Of a stretch of 32,961 nt of DNA, positions 14,724 to 27,900 are shown one piece after another; position 1 is the first letter of the stretch, and every line of letters begins with the position of its first letter. A program made the position numbers and the translations under genes. The notes under the pieces were generated by a model, which was not told where the DNA came from, ran no database searches, and was given only the letters and a program-made list of their open reading frames with translations. Origin of the DNA: JANNRW01 sp031401815 (lineage in GTDB: Bacteria > Desulfobacterota > Desulfuromonadia > Geobacterales > DSM-12255); contig JANNRW010000015.1 in the NCBI GenBank assembly GCA_031401815.1, forward strand, positions 1-32,961, read 5' to 3'.

Positions 14724-15941
14724 TCATTGAGTAATTTCAAGAACTGATGCCGTAATTGAAGGTGTCGGTGAAATAGTAAATGTCTTCGGATCAGATAAGT
14801 CGTTAAAACCGATTACTGTGCTGGTTCCGACTGTAAATGCTGAAAGAGGATTTGGTGCATTGTATGCCTTGTCAAAGAGAATGGTCAAAAATTCGCCTGC
14901 ATCAATTGTCGCACCGCTTATCAGATTTATCCTTAGCACCCCTCCTGAATAATATCCGTATACAGAATCCCCTGACCCGCTCTTGCCACTAGAGTAAAGC
15001 ACCGTTGAATCTACAATTCCATCAGATCCGCTCTTTAGTGAAACTCCTGAAGGGAGGTTAAGAGTAGTCTCAATTCCTGTTATCCTGGTTCCAGCCGGAA
15101 GAGATACTGTGGTTGAAAGCTTGACCTGAACCCTTGTTGCTCCAATGGTAATCACACTTGTATTGGCAGGGTCAGTAACACCTGTGGTGTTGTTGGGATT
15201 GAGATTGACCGGCTTGAAATATTCAACAACTGCACTCTGAATAGCCCCAATTGTTGCACTATTAAACGCTGAGCCACTTATTCCAGCCTGAAGCAGTGTA
15301 ATAACCTGGTCAACAGATTTGATCTGGGTTTCTCCAATCTGTGAAATCGTAGCAAGCGCAAGAGTGTAGTCACGCTGGGCAGTGGTTGCTGAAGCCAGCG
15401 CAACAGATGTTGGAGCAACAGGTTGTGTTGTGATTATATCCGTGAGCTTGAAAAGAGTTGCAACTTTCAGATTTGCAGCAGAAATGGCAGATGCATCCAG
15501 AGTGCCGGATATTTTGACTGCAAGCTCGGTAAGCGGGGTTATCGCTGCTGAAACAGTACCTGTTGCGTTTGGTATTGCAACACGAAGAGGGGCAGATGAA
15601 GGAATTGTGGCCAGAGTGTTACCAGTAGCCTCATCTGTATAGGTTCCACCTGTTATTTCGACCATAAGAGGTCCGGTATATGTGCCAATGTTCAGCTGGT
15701 ATGCACCTGTCGAACTGGTTGTACCGGTAATAATCGGCTGGGACTCACGTACTCCGTTCACAATCCTGTAGGCTGAAACCGTCCCGCCGCTGATAATCCC
15801 TTTTGAGGCAACACCGGAGACTGTATTAGTAACAACTACAGGTGGAGTAGAGACTGTTCCTCCTCCACCACCGCCTCCGCAACCCCAGACAGTAGACAGA
15901 ATTGCAGTCGCAACAATTATATGAATCCATGTTTTTTTCAT
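14724..15941 (-). CDS. Lipoprotein with C-terminal cohesin-like domain
   Basis: A 405-aa predicted outer-surface lipoprotein. Residues 1-20 form a signal peptide ending in a lipobox-like VWGC (Cys21), followed by seven glycines. Residues about 40-130 resemble carboxypeptidase-regulatory-type beta domains (VSGVASKGIISGGTVSAYR, YQLNIGTYTGPLMVEITGGT). Residues about 131-245 are mainly helical. Residues about 262-405 form an all-beta domain with the look of a cohesin: LPAGTRITGIETTLNLPSGV, then GGVLRINLISGATIDAGEFL. The gene starts 22 bp after the giant dockerin protein ends, with GGTGA close to the ATG, so the two are almost certainly co-transcribed. I infer that it is the membrane anchor binding the dockerin. 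The cohesin call comes from pattern only and is less sure than the lipoprotein call. Confidence 0.75.
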   Translation of the reverse strand: MKKTWIHIIVATAILSTVWGCGGGGGGGTVSTPPVVVTNTVSGVASKGIISGGTVSAYRIVNGVRESQPIITGTTSSTGAYQLNIGTYTGPLMVEITGGTYTDEATGNTLATIPSSAPLRVAIPNATGTVSAAITPLTELAVKISGTLDASAISAANLKVATLFKLTDIITTQPVAPTSVALASATTAQRDYTLALATISQIGETQIKSVDQVITLLQAGISGSAFNSATIGAIQSAVVEYFKPVNLNPNNTTGVTDPANTSVITIGATRVQVKLSTTVSLPAGTRITGIETTLNLPSGVSLKSGSDGIVDSTVLYSSGKSGSGDSVYGYYSGGVLRINLISGATIDAGEFLTILFDKAYNAPNPLSAFTVGTSTVIGFNDLSDPKTFTISPTPSITASVLEITQ

Positions 15942-15963
15942 AAAATCACCAAGCCCCTGTTAA

Positions 15964-18900
15964 TTACCACTTTGAAATATTTCCTACTATCCTTTGCAAG
16001 AGCACAACTGCATCCTTGATATTGATGACGCCATCAGGATTCGGCTTGTTCCCTGTTGCCAACGGGCCGACATCTCCACGAGCCAGCTCAGCAGCTGTTG
16101 GCGTTGCGCCGGCCACAGAAATCTGGAGCGCCCTCAGGGCATCTGCGATATTCAGCACACCATCCTGATTGATGTCACCGTCAGGATAGGATATCGCCAC
16201 AAATGAAGCCACGATTGAATGGTCAGCAGACAGATTGGAAAATGTATAGGTATTTCCGTTCACAAGCTGGTTTTTAACAGATTCATTATCGACCAGAACA
16301 TCATAAAGAAGATACCCGTTGGCAGGCGTAACTGTATAAGCCTGTGAAGCACCACTGTTTACAATTGAGCCACCTGTTGGGTTTATCGATCCTCCGAGCC
16401 CGGCAGTAGCATTTATAGAAAATGTTTTTACGGAGAAGAGTGCACTGACTGTGTGATCAGCTGTAACATTGACTAGAGCGTAAGTACTCCCTGTCATCTG
16501 GTTCTTGACTGATGACCCGTCCACAGTGAGATCCTGTAGCGTGTAGTGAGCTAAAGGGGTCACAGTAATGGTAATCGTCGCACCATAATTTGCAGTTTCT
16601 GTCGATACGGCCACCACCCCCCCTGCCCCGTTCTGGGTACTGATTTTGAAAGTCTGAATCTCAAATACAGGTGTGAGTGTGTGAGCCTTGACAACATTGG
16701 TCATCCGATAAATATTGCTTTGTACATTTGACAGTACAGATACTCCATTGTCCAGAAGATCCTTGATTCTGTAGCCGATCTTCGGAATTATGACAAATTC
16801 CTGCGAGCCGTTATAGGCAACGTTTACCGTAGCCGGCGAAATCGCTCCGTTTTCAAGTCCGCTTGCAACAGAAACATTATATGTCTTTATTACAAACGAA
16901 ACATCTATAGTGCTGTCAGTTGTGATGTTCATAAAAGTATAACTGTTATTAGCTATGACAACTGCTTGTCCATTAACCTTGACTGACCCCACTTCATACC
17001 CGGAACCAGGGTTAAAGGTGTAAGACATCGAATTGATGGCAGAAGTCAGAATAGTTGTGCCAGGTGAAGAGATTGTTCCGTTTGCCCCTGAAGTCGCAGT
17101 TATTGAGTATTTGACGTCATAACTCGCAACTAAAGAAGAATCCTGGGTCACATTTGATAATGTATAGGTAGCTACTCCGGTCTGAGCATTAAGTGTCACC
17201 TGATTTTTTACAGATACACCATCAAGGGTAAGATCCTTGAGATAATATCTGTTAGCCGGTTTCATAACAAGAGTCAGTGAGCCGCCATGATAAACCTCAA
17301 CAGTTTGTGGTGATCCACTGCTTGCTACTTTCGAACCGTATTCAAGTGTACCGTTAGTCCCTGATGTCAATGTCAGGTTATATTTCTTCAGTGTGAGCTC
17401 TGTTGAAAGAGTAAAGCTGCTTGCAACATTAAGCGTGAAAGTTCCGTTGGAATTTATGACCGGCGTTTCTTGCAGAGCACCGTTTATCAGGATTTTGCCG
17501 GGTCTGTAGCCGGAAACAGGATTGATGGTAAAATCTTTGGAGCCTGCATCCATGTAAATAACGCCTGAAGGGGAAATCGAACCGTCAGCCGGCTGTTGCA
17601 CGACAATAGTATATCTATACGGTGTGAAGGAAGCTGAAACAACCTGATTGGTAGTAATGTTGGACAGTGTATATGTATTGCCGGTCACAGCTGTTACCTG
17701 ACCATTTACCCTGAACTCACTCTCGTTCAGTTTGTACCCTGCGGCGGGTGTTATGGTCAATGTGAGACTCCCGTCGAAACCGACTGTTGAAGTACCCGGA
17801 GACATGGTTCCTCCTGGGCCGGCTGTAGCAGTAACTGTCAGCGTATTAGAAAAAATCGGTACAATATATCTGTCTGAGGTAATGCCGGACATTGTATAAG
17901 TCCAGCTGTTACCGGCTCCTGGTGCAAGCCCTGTTGAATAAGGCGTAGCCATGTTCAGAGCTACTCCATTATCAGAAATACTTGCCAGCGTGTAACCTGC
18001 ATTAGGCGTAAAAGTTAAAACCAGATTATCATTGTCATACACAGTTTTACTGTTGCCAGTCAAAGCAGGAGTTCCTGTTACAGTTCCGTTTCCACTTGAT
18101 GCAACCGAAACAGTTCTTGGAATCATCGTAAAACTTACAACAACAGTTCTGGCTGCTATGACATTCGAAAGTGTGTAGGTATATGAGCCATTGCTGTTTT
18201 GTACCGGATTTGGCACAACATTACCGTCAACAGAAATACTTGACAGTTGATACCATGGATGTGCCCCACTATTTGCTGGAGTAACGGTAAATACCACAGA
18301 GCTATTGTCTGGTATAGCGGCAAGGTTGGCAGGGACTGAAGTAACCGTACCACTGGAAACAGTAGTGAGTGTTACAACATGAGTGGCATCACGAGTGGCA
18401 AATGTCCATACTTTTGCAGATGCAAGGGAATTTCCGATCAGATCTTTCACTGTTGTAGTTACAATGGCTTCATAGGTTTTACCTGCCATCAACGGCACTG
18501 AGGGGGTAAAAACGGCGCCCATTACACTCTTAGTAACAGTCCATGGTATTGTGTTATTACCGTCAGTTGTGTTTCTGAGTATAAATCCTGTCTGGGTTTC
18601 CTGATTAATCGTAGACTGATCAATAGCCTCGCCAAAAGCTACTGTAATCAAGGTAGACGGATCGATCCCTGTAGCCCCGGCTACCGGATAAGTTGAAGTG
18701 ACAGAAGGTGGGTTGACGTCTGTGGAAAAGCTGGCGACGACAATGTGATCGGTATTTATTCCTGTAATGGCAAGTGCATACCTGGACGGATCAGCAAGAG
18801 GTACCGTCACACCGTCCATTTTCAGGGAGGCAATGCTGAATCCTACCTCCGGAGTAACCGAGAGATAAAGAGTCGCGCCGCTTGCTGCTGTAAGCTGTTG

Positions 18901-21900
18901 CGGCGAATTGTCGACATTTATTAAAACTACATCCAGGGTGTTATTGCTTGTGTCGGTATCATTCACACTCCAGGTAACATCAACTGTGCCGTTAAGACCT
19001 GAAGAGTTCCTCGCGGTCAGGCTGATTGTTCCGTTCCCTGCAATGCTCCCCTCCGCAACGAGAGAAAGACCGGCAAAATCCTTGTAAAGACTTAGAGTAC
19101 GTGTAGATCCGGCATTTATCAGTTTAAAGTATAGTCTGCCGAAATTGGAATTAAGGGAAGTTAGTCCGGTGAGTGTCAGATTGCTTAACTGATTGCCAGT
19201 GTCCCCATCCTTGCTGTAACTGGTAATCAATCCGTTTTGACCGGCAGAAACAGTAATGATATATGCCTTCTTGAATGTGATCGATATCAGCCTGTCTACG
19301 GTTATTGCAGGTGAAGTATAGATCATTTTAGCCAACTGCGATTTTACTGATACCCCATCAAGAGTTATGTCGTCGAGAACATATCCTGGATTCGGTGTAA
19401 TACTGATTGAAATAGTATCAGAATGCGCAATTGTGATAACGCTGTTGATAGCAGCCGGATTACTTGAATAAGTACCGTTAGGGCCTGATGATACAGTGAC
19501 GGAGTGCAACTGGCGCGTAGTAAATGCCCAGGTATACTGAATCGTCATTGTGTTCTGGACAAGGTCGGAAACAGATGAAGTAACCACTCCAGTGTAGGTA
19601 ACACCTGCTTTTAGAGGCTCCAGCGGGATAAGAGTTGCTGTTGTTCCGCCGCTATTCATTGAAATAGTTGCTGGAATGGCATTATTCAGTGCATCTTTAA
19701 GGAGGAAAGTAGTTGAATTTATGGTGTCTGCTCGAATTGCCTCGCTGAAATTCACTGTAATTGCCGTGGCTGGATCTACATTCTGTGCATTCTTGCCCGG
19801 AGAGGTGCTGATGACAATTGGAGGTGTAGTATCCTGACTGAAACTGGCAACAAGGACATGGTCTGCATTAACATTGGTGAAGTTATAGTTGAAAGCCTTT
19901 GAGAGAGCAATCCAGCTGACTCCGCCATCAACGCTCTTATATGCTCCGTCTGTAGATCCGGCATAAATGATGTTCGGGGAGAGCGGATTGATAGCCAATG
20001 TCTTTGTAGCAGTGCTGTTCTGGCTGCTCAAACCGCTATTTGTGGCACTCCAGTTTGCACCAGAATCAGTGCTGGTAAATATGCCGGACAAGGTTCCTGC
20101 AAAAAGAATTGCAGGATTGACCGGATTCACGACAAGAGCAGAAACAATGCCGGTTCCAGGAAGGCCTGAAGCCGAAGCTGTCCAGAGACCACCTGCATTG
20201 ACACTTTTAAATACTCCACTATTGGTTGCCACATAGATATTAGTAGGGCTAAGTGGATCAATGGCTATCGCATTTACATTCAGATCAGCAAGACCGCTAT
20301 TACTCGAACTCCAACTGGAACCGGAGTTTGTAGATTTGAATACTCCGGCGAGTGTCCCTGCATACATGGTAGATGGGGTGCCAGGATCAATAACAAGGAC
20401 ATTTACAAACGGATTCCCGAGTCCTGAACTTGTTTTAGTCCAGTTTGCTCCTGAATCTATACTTGTAAAAATCCCGCCGGGTGTGCCGATATAGACATTC
20501 GAAGCAGCTGTCTTGTCAATGGCAATGGTATTGACTGGAACATTACCGGCAAACGGATTGACAAGTGCCCAGTTCAGGGCGCCATTGGTTGATTTATAGA
20601 CACCAGTCTGTGTTGCAGCATAAAGAGTGGTTGAATCTGAAGGGTGGATTGCAAGAGCATTGATTGTAGTATCGTTCAAGCCGTCAATCGCAAGAGTCCA
20701 GCTTGCACCGCTGTCACTGCTCTTGTAAAGTCCGCTTCCGGTAGCCTTGTAGACATTAGTCGGGGTGGATGGGTCAACTACGATTGATAAAACATCAGCA
20801 CTACGCGCTGGCTGGGAAAACACTGAAACTGTATCAAGTTTCAGATCATACAGATTATATCCCTGATCCGGAATTATCGTGAACGAGAAGGAGTCTCCAG
20901 CTGCTACCGGGAAGAAACCGAGCGGCATTACAGTTCCGCCGTTTCTCGACATGACGCTTATCTGGTTGTTGGAGTCTGCATCATCTTTCTTGTAATTGAC
21001 ATACGCTCTTGCACTTAAGCCCGAACTGCTGACTGGAGATAGTACTATTGTGCCAATATAGGACTGGATGGATCCTTGCGCTGCAATGTCCTGCTCCCTC
21101 TTGAGACTATTCTTGTACAGAGTCATCTGAATGACCGGTCTATCGCAAAGCACGCAGACATTTGCAAGATCCCAGTGTAATACTCCATTATTGGAGTTGT
21201 TTGAAGTGAAGCCAAACACGCCAAGTTCATTGATCTGCTTGTCTATATCACCTAGCAGAATCTGCTGGTAATAGGTCGACACGGTATAGAATACAGGAGC
21301 AGGAGCAAAAACAAACGCAACTGTGTGATCCGCACTAATAAAAGTAAGGTTATAGTTGGTAATACCGTTTGAACCGGCAGCAGGGATCGGATTGACACTT
21401 ACGCCATCAAGCATAATTGCTGAAAGGTAATACCCGGCCAGCGGGGTAATTGCAAAACTGGCAGATTCACCGTCACTCACCGAAACCTTCCCCTGCGAAA
21501 TTGCCGGAAGAGCTGTTGCAGACCCGTTTGAGCCGACTGTAACAGTTAGAGTTCTGGAAACTCCTGTGGTAAAAGTCCATGCTTTTTCAGGGTAGAGAGA
21601 GTTATGGCTTAAATCCTCAACTCCGTTTGTGATAAACACTGAATACAATGTCCCTGGCTGTAGCGGACTTGACGGTGTAAAGGTAGCTGAACGTCCGGAG
21701 TAGGCTACAGTTCCGGAAATGCTGTTATTGTTGTTATCTTTGAGAACAAAGCGGGTAGCCGGTGAAATAATAGTTGCCGGGTCAAGCGCCTCGCTGAAGT
21801 TGGCAGTTATGACAACATTCGGGAAAACATTGATATCACCATCAGCCGGATATGTTGACAAGGCAGAAGGGGGTACGTTGTCTATACTGAATGTCACTGC

Positions 21901-24900
21901 AACTGTACGATCAGAGCCTACATTCGCCAATGTGTAATCGCTTGGGAGCGGAATCGCTGGAGAAGCGCCGTTATCCGTGATAGAAGCTATTGAATAACCA
22001 AGATTGGGGGTAATTGTCTGGTATCTTGTAGCGCCGCCATCAACAGTAACCGATCTGGGTGAATTTGCTGAAGTAACAAGTACAACATCAAGAGTATTAG
22101 TGGCAACAGCAGTATTGTCAGTTGTGTACACAACATCCACTGTGCCATTAAGTCCGGAAGAGCTTCTGGCTGTAAGGGTTATCTGTCCATCTCCGGTTCT
22201 GCTCCCCTGCGCTACCAGATTAAGTCCTGCTGCATCCTGATATAAAGAGAATGTCCGGACAGTTCCAAGATTGGATAATTTCCAGTAGAGGCGTCCATTG
22301 TTTGAATTTAGTGTGGTCAATCCTGAGACTGCAATTTTACTTAGCTGTCCGAGTGAATCACCACTCTTCGCATAGCTGGTAACTGCCCCGTTCGGGCCTG
22401 ACGTCAGTGTAAGCAGGTAGGCTTTTTTGAAAGTGATGACAATAAAACTGTCCATTGTTATTGCAGGTGTCGTATAGATCGTATCGTCTACCAGTTCTGA
22501 CTTGACAGACCTGCCATCGATTGTAAAAACATCAAGCACATACCCCTGTTTCGGAGTGATGGTAATAGTTGCAGTGGCCAAGTTATTGACAGTAATAACA
22601 TTATTTACTGCCGGTGGATTGCTTGTAAAACTGCCGTTAGGGCCGAGAGAAATATTGATATTATTAAGTTCTCTTGTAGTAAATGACCAGGAGTACAAAT
22701 CATTCATGGTGTTCTGGGCAAGATCGGTCACACCGGAAGCAACAACCACTGTATAAGTAGAACCTGCTCTCAAAGGGGCTGTTGGTGTCAATGTGGCAGT
22801 AGTGCCTGATGGACTGACCACTATGGTAGATAGTATGGAGTTGTTTATCGCATCTTTTACGAAAAATGTTCCTGAATTGATACTGGAAGGCAACATGGTT
22901 TCACTGAACGTAATTGTGATTGCCGAAGCAGGATCAACCCCCTGCGCATTCTTTCCTGGGGAAGTATTGATTACAATAGGAGGAGTTGTATCCTTCGTGA
23001 AACTTGCGATAAGCACATGATTTGCATTAACATTGGTAAATTTAAATGCAAAGATATTTGCAAGTGCATACCAGTTGGAACCGCTGTCAATGCTTTTGTA
23101 TGCGCCGAATGTAGTACCTGCATAGATTACAGTACGGTTTTGTGGATCAATTGCCAAAGTTCTCGTCGAAGTGCTGTTCTGACTGCTCAGACCGGTATTC
23201 GAGGCAACCCAGGTGCCTGCCGAGTTAGAGCTTTTGAATATTCCTGACAGAGTGCCCGCATATAAAATGTTTGGATTGAGCGGATCAAGAATTACCGAGT
23301 AGACAATCCCTGTACCTGGCAACCCGGATGCTGCGGCAGACCAGGTAGCGCCACTGTTTGTACTCTTGAAAATACCACTGTTAGTTGCAACATAAAGATT
23401 ACTGGTAACAAGCGGATCAATCGCTATTGAATTAACATTTAGATCGGTAAGGTTGGTATTTCTTGCAACCCAGGTTGTCCCTCCATTAGATGATCTGTAA
23501 ATGCCACTTGATGTTCCCGTATAAATAATGCTCGAGTTGGAAGGATCAATCTTCAATACCTTGGTATTAACATCGCCAAGACCACCGCCTAATTTGATCC
23601 ATCCTGCCCCTGAATTACTCGATTTGTAAACGCCGCCAGGGGTCCCTATATAGAGTGTAGCTGGGGCTGTTTGATCGATTACAACTTCATTCACCGCTAT
23701 GTTGCCCGGGAATGGGTTAACCAATACCCATAAATCCCCTTTATTTGTAGATCTGTATATACCGGTCTGTGTAGCAGCATAAATAATATCTGAGGTTACA
23801 GGATCAACCGCAATTGCATTAATTGTCGTGTCCTTTAAACCGTTTATGGCAAGAACCCAGCTTGCGCCGCTGTCATTGCTCTTGTAAAGTCCGCTCCCGG
23901 TTGCTTTGTAAATATGTGTAGAATCCTGCGGGTCTACAACTATAGATGAAATATCGGCGCTACGCGCAGGTTGTGAAAATACTGCCGCAGAATCAAGATT
24001 TAGATCATAGAGACTGTACCCTTGCTCCGGTACAATTGTGAAAGTGAAATTACCATTCACTGCAACCGGGAAAAACCCTGTCGGCATGATTGTCCCGCCG
24101 TTCCCTACAAGAAAGCTGATCTCGTTATACGAATCAGTATCAGAAATACCTCTGAAAAGGCTCTCGACGCTTCCTATAAGAGCTGAACCGTTAAGGGAGG
24201 CTATGACAGACGTTGCAGTCTTTGTAGGCTCCTTGAGGTCATAAATTGGCAAATTGGCCTGCGCTACCCTGTCTTCAGATCTTCTCTGTGAATTTTTATA
24301 GAGGGTCAAGAGTCCGGCGGAGTTTATGTTCCAGTAAACTACACCATTATCTGAATTTGAAATAGATACACCTGATAGTGAGAGATTGACGATCTGGTTG
24401 GATGTATCCCCATAAATTACTGCCTGGTAATACGAGGCGACTGTAAATTCAGGAGGGGCTGCGCCAAATGTCAATCCCAGAGTATGATCTGTGTCAGTAT
24501 TCGAGATTATATACAGATAAGAACCGTCTGCCTGTGCAACAGGCAGAGTCTGGTCGATACCATCAAGGGTTATGTAGGAAAGAACATGGCCTATTCTCGG
24601 AATAATCCTGAACGAGACAGAGGATATGGCAAGAGGATCGAAAGTAATGACCCCGCTTACATCTGCCGGAGTGCTTGTAAAGCTCCCGTTAGGACCGACG
24701 TTCACTGTAATGGTTCTAAGCTGCTGTGTAGTAAATGACCATGTGAACTGCCTGGAGATAGCATTGCCGACAAGATCCTTAACTCCAGTTGTGACAACCG
24801 CAGTATAAGTTGTATTTGGGTTAAGCGCTCCAAGCGGCGTCAGGGTTGCGGTCGTACCGGCTGAATTAAAAGTCATCTTTGTAGGGACAGTATTGTTAAG

Positions 24901-27900
24901 TCCATCCCTCAAGAAGAATGTGCTGCTGTTAATTGTCCCAGAATGTGTCAGAATCGGATTTTTCGGGTTTTCAATATTATATAGGTCAACATCCATTGCT
25001 TCACTGAAAGTAACGTTGATTGAAGTCCCGAGATCGACATTTTGAATGTTCTTGTATGGAGTTATCCCGATTACACTGGGAGGTGTCAGATCTTTTGTAA
25101 AGTTCGCTCTCAATACATGGTTTTCATTTACATTGGAAAAGACAAAAGCAAAGGCATTGGATAGAGGGTTCCAGCTCCCCCCTCCATTAAGACTTACATA
25201 AGCGCCATTACTCGTCCCTAAATAAATCACTTGTGGCATGCTCTGGTTAATTGAGAGAGTTCTTGCCACAGTGCTTTTGATACTGCTTAACCCGCTGTTG
25301 GATACTACCCAGGAAGAAGCAGCATCTGTTGTAACATAGACCCCGGACAGGGTGGCGGCATAAAGTTTTGCCGGTGTTCCCGGATTTATTGCTATAGCGG
25401 AAACGACTCCGGTGCCAGGGAGCCCGAGAGACGCACTGACCCAGTTGGCACCACTGTTCACACTCTTGAACACTCCACTATCGGTTGCTACATAAACATT
25501 TGCAGGGGTAACAGGGTCTACGGTTATGTCATTTATATTCAGATAGGTAAGACCGCTATTTATTGCGTTCCAGCTTGCACCGGAATCTGTTGATTTAAAC
25601 ATGCCGACAGTAGTGCCTACGTACATATTTTGAGAATTGCCCGGTTCGAAAAGTATGACGTTTACATATGGAGAGCCGAGCCCGGAATTAATCTTTGCCC
25701 ATGACGTACTGTTATCGGTGCTTTTGTAAACTCCATCAGGGGTGCCTATGAAAACTTTTGCCGGGTTGGCAGGATTTATTGCAATGGAATTCACCGGCAT
25801 ATTACCGACAAATGGGTTGACAAGCCTCCATGTCAGTGCTCCGTCTGTAGAGCGATAGATACCAGTCTGGGTGCCTGCATACAGATTATCGGAATTGCTA
25901 GGATCGACTACTACTACATTGATCGATGTGTCATTCAATCCGTTTATCGCAATGATCCAGCTTGCCCCATTGTCAATGCTCTTGTAAAGGCCGCTCCCTG
26001 TGGCCTTGTAGATATTATTAGGGGTTTTCTGGTCAACAACAATTGCAGCAATATTGTTACTGCGCCCGGAGACAGAGAATAGATTCGCAGTATCAAGTTT
26101 AAGCTCGTTAAGATTATACCCCTCATCAGGAATGACGCTTATGGATATCCCCCCGCCTGCAGTTACCGGGAAAAACCCAAGCGGCATCAACATACCGCCG
26201 GTAGTTTCATTAAAAGTAATCTTGTTTTCACTATCTCTATCAATGAGACCCAGACCATTAGCAGTAACATTGCCTGATAGCCCTGAACCGTTGACAGCTA
26301 TAAATATATTTCTTTGATAAAAATAATCATCTCCAAATACATCTGTTCCTCCCAATAAAGCTTTTGCCACATGATCTGATGCTGACTTATCCTTATTCCT
26401 ATAAAGATTCAGATAATACACGGGGAGATTCCGTAAACCAAATACTGTCGTTACATCTTCATAAGTCCATTCAAGAGACCAGTAAAGAACACCACTATCA
26501 GAATTAGAGCCAGATACTCCATCAATTAATACCTTTGATATTAAATTGGCATTACCCCCATATATAACCGGAGCATAGTAGGAATTAATACTGTAAACGG
26601 CAAGACCTGCACCAAAAGCAAGCGCAATCGTATGATCAATAGTAGTCTCGGTAAGTGAATATTCATAACTCCCATCAGCAGCAGCCTGGGGTAGGGGTTG
26701 ATCCATTCCATCAAGTGTAAGCCTTGCTAGAGAGAAGCCGCTTCTTGGTACGATTTTGAAAACTACTTTTGATACTGAGATTGGATCAAAAGTTATGATG
26801 CCGTTCTGAGCAGAAGGGGTGCTGGTGAAACTTCCGTTAGGATCGGTATAAACCGTCACAGTACGCAGCTCCTGCGTTTTAAACGACCAGGAGTACTGAC
26901 TCGACATCGGATTACCGACAAGATCCTTTACCCCGGTCGTCACAACCATAGTATAAGTAGTGTTTGAATTGAGCGCTCCAAGCGGGGTAAGGGTAGCTAT
27001 TGTACCTGGTTCGTTTATTGTAATTTTGGCTGGTATGACATTATTCAGCCCATCCTTCAGATAAAATGTATCTGCTGTAATGGTGCCTCTATGAACAAGG
27101 ATCGGAAAAGCAGGGTTTGTCAAATCCCAGATATCAACATCCATTGCTTCACTGAAAGTAACAACTATATTGGTGAATCTATCTATATTCTGGGCATTTT
27201 TAAAGGGTGAGATGCCGATAACGCTGGGAGCTGACAAGTCCGCCCGAAATGATGCATTAATTACATGATTTGCGTTTACATTGGTAAAAGTGTAAGTAAA
27301 AGACTTTGACAAGCGAGACCAGACCGCACCCCCGTTTATGCTTATGTAAGCGCCATCAGTTGTGCCCGCATAAAGAGTATCCGGTGCACTGTTGTTAATG
27401 GACAGACTCTTGGTGACAGTACTCTTCTCACTGCTCAGTCCGACATTGACGGCATTCCAGGAAGAGGCAGAGTCAATTGAGGAGTAGACCCCTGCCATTG
27501 TCCCTGCATAAAGAGAGGATGGAACAGCGGGATTTACGATCAGAGCTGATACAACTCCGGTAACAGGGAGCCCTATGGAGGCGCTTGTCCAGAGCTCACC
27601 AACATCGTTACTCCTGAAAACACCGCTGTTGGTTGCAACATACAGATTTGATCTTACAAGCGGATCAATGGCAATAGCATTAATGGTCAGATCAGTAATC
27701 CCTGTACTTTTAATGTTCCACGTTAAACCGGCATCCGTTGACTTGAAAAGGCCACCCAAAGTACCGGCATAAATGATTTCTGTATCAACCGGATCGATAG
27801 AAAGTGTCTTCACATTAGCAGCGCCTATCCCGGAAACAGTCAGACTCCAGCTAGTCCCGGAATCTGTGCTCTTGTAAATCCCCCCTGGAAAACCGAAATA

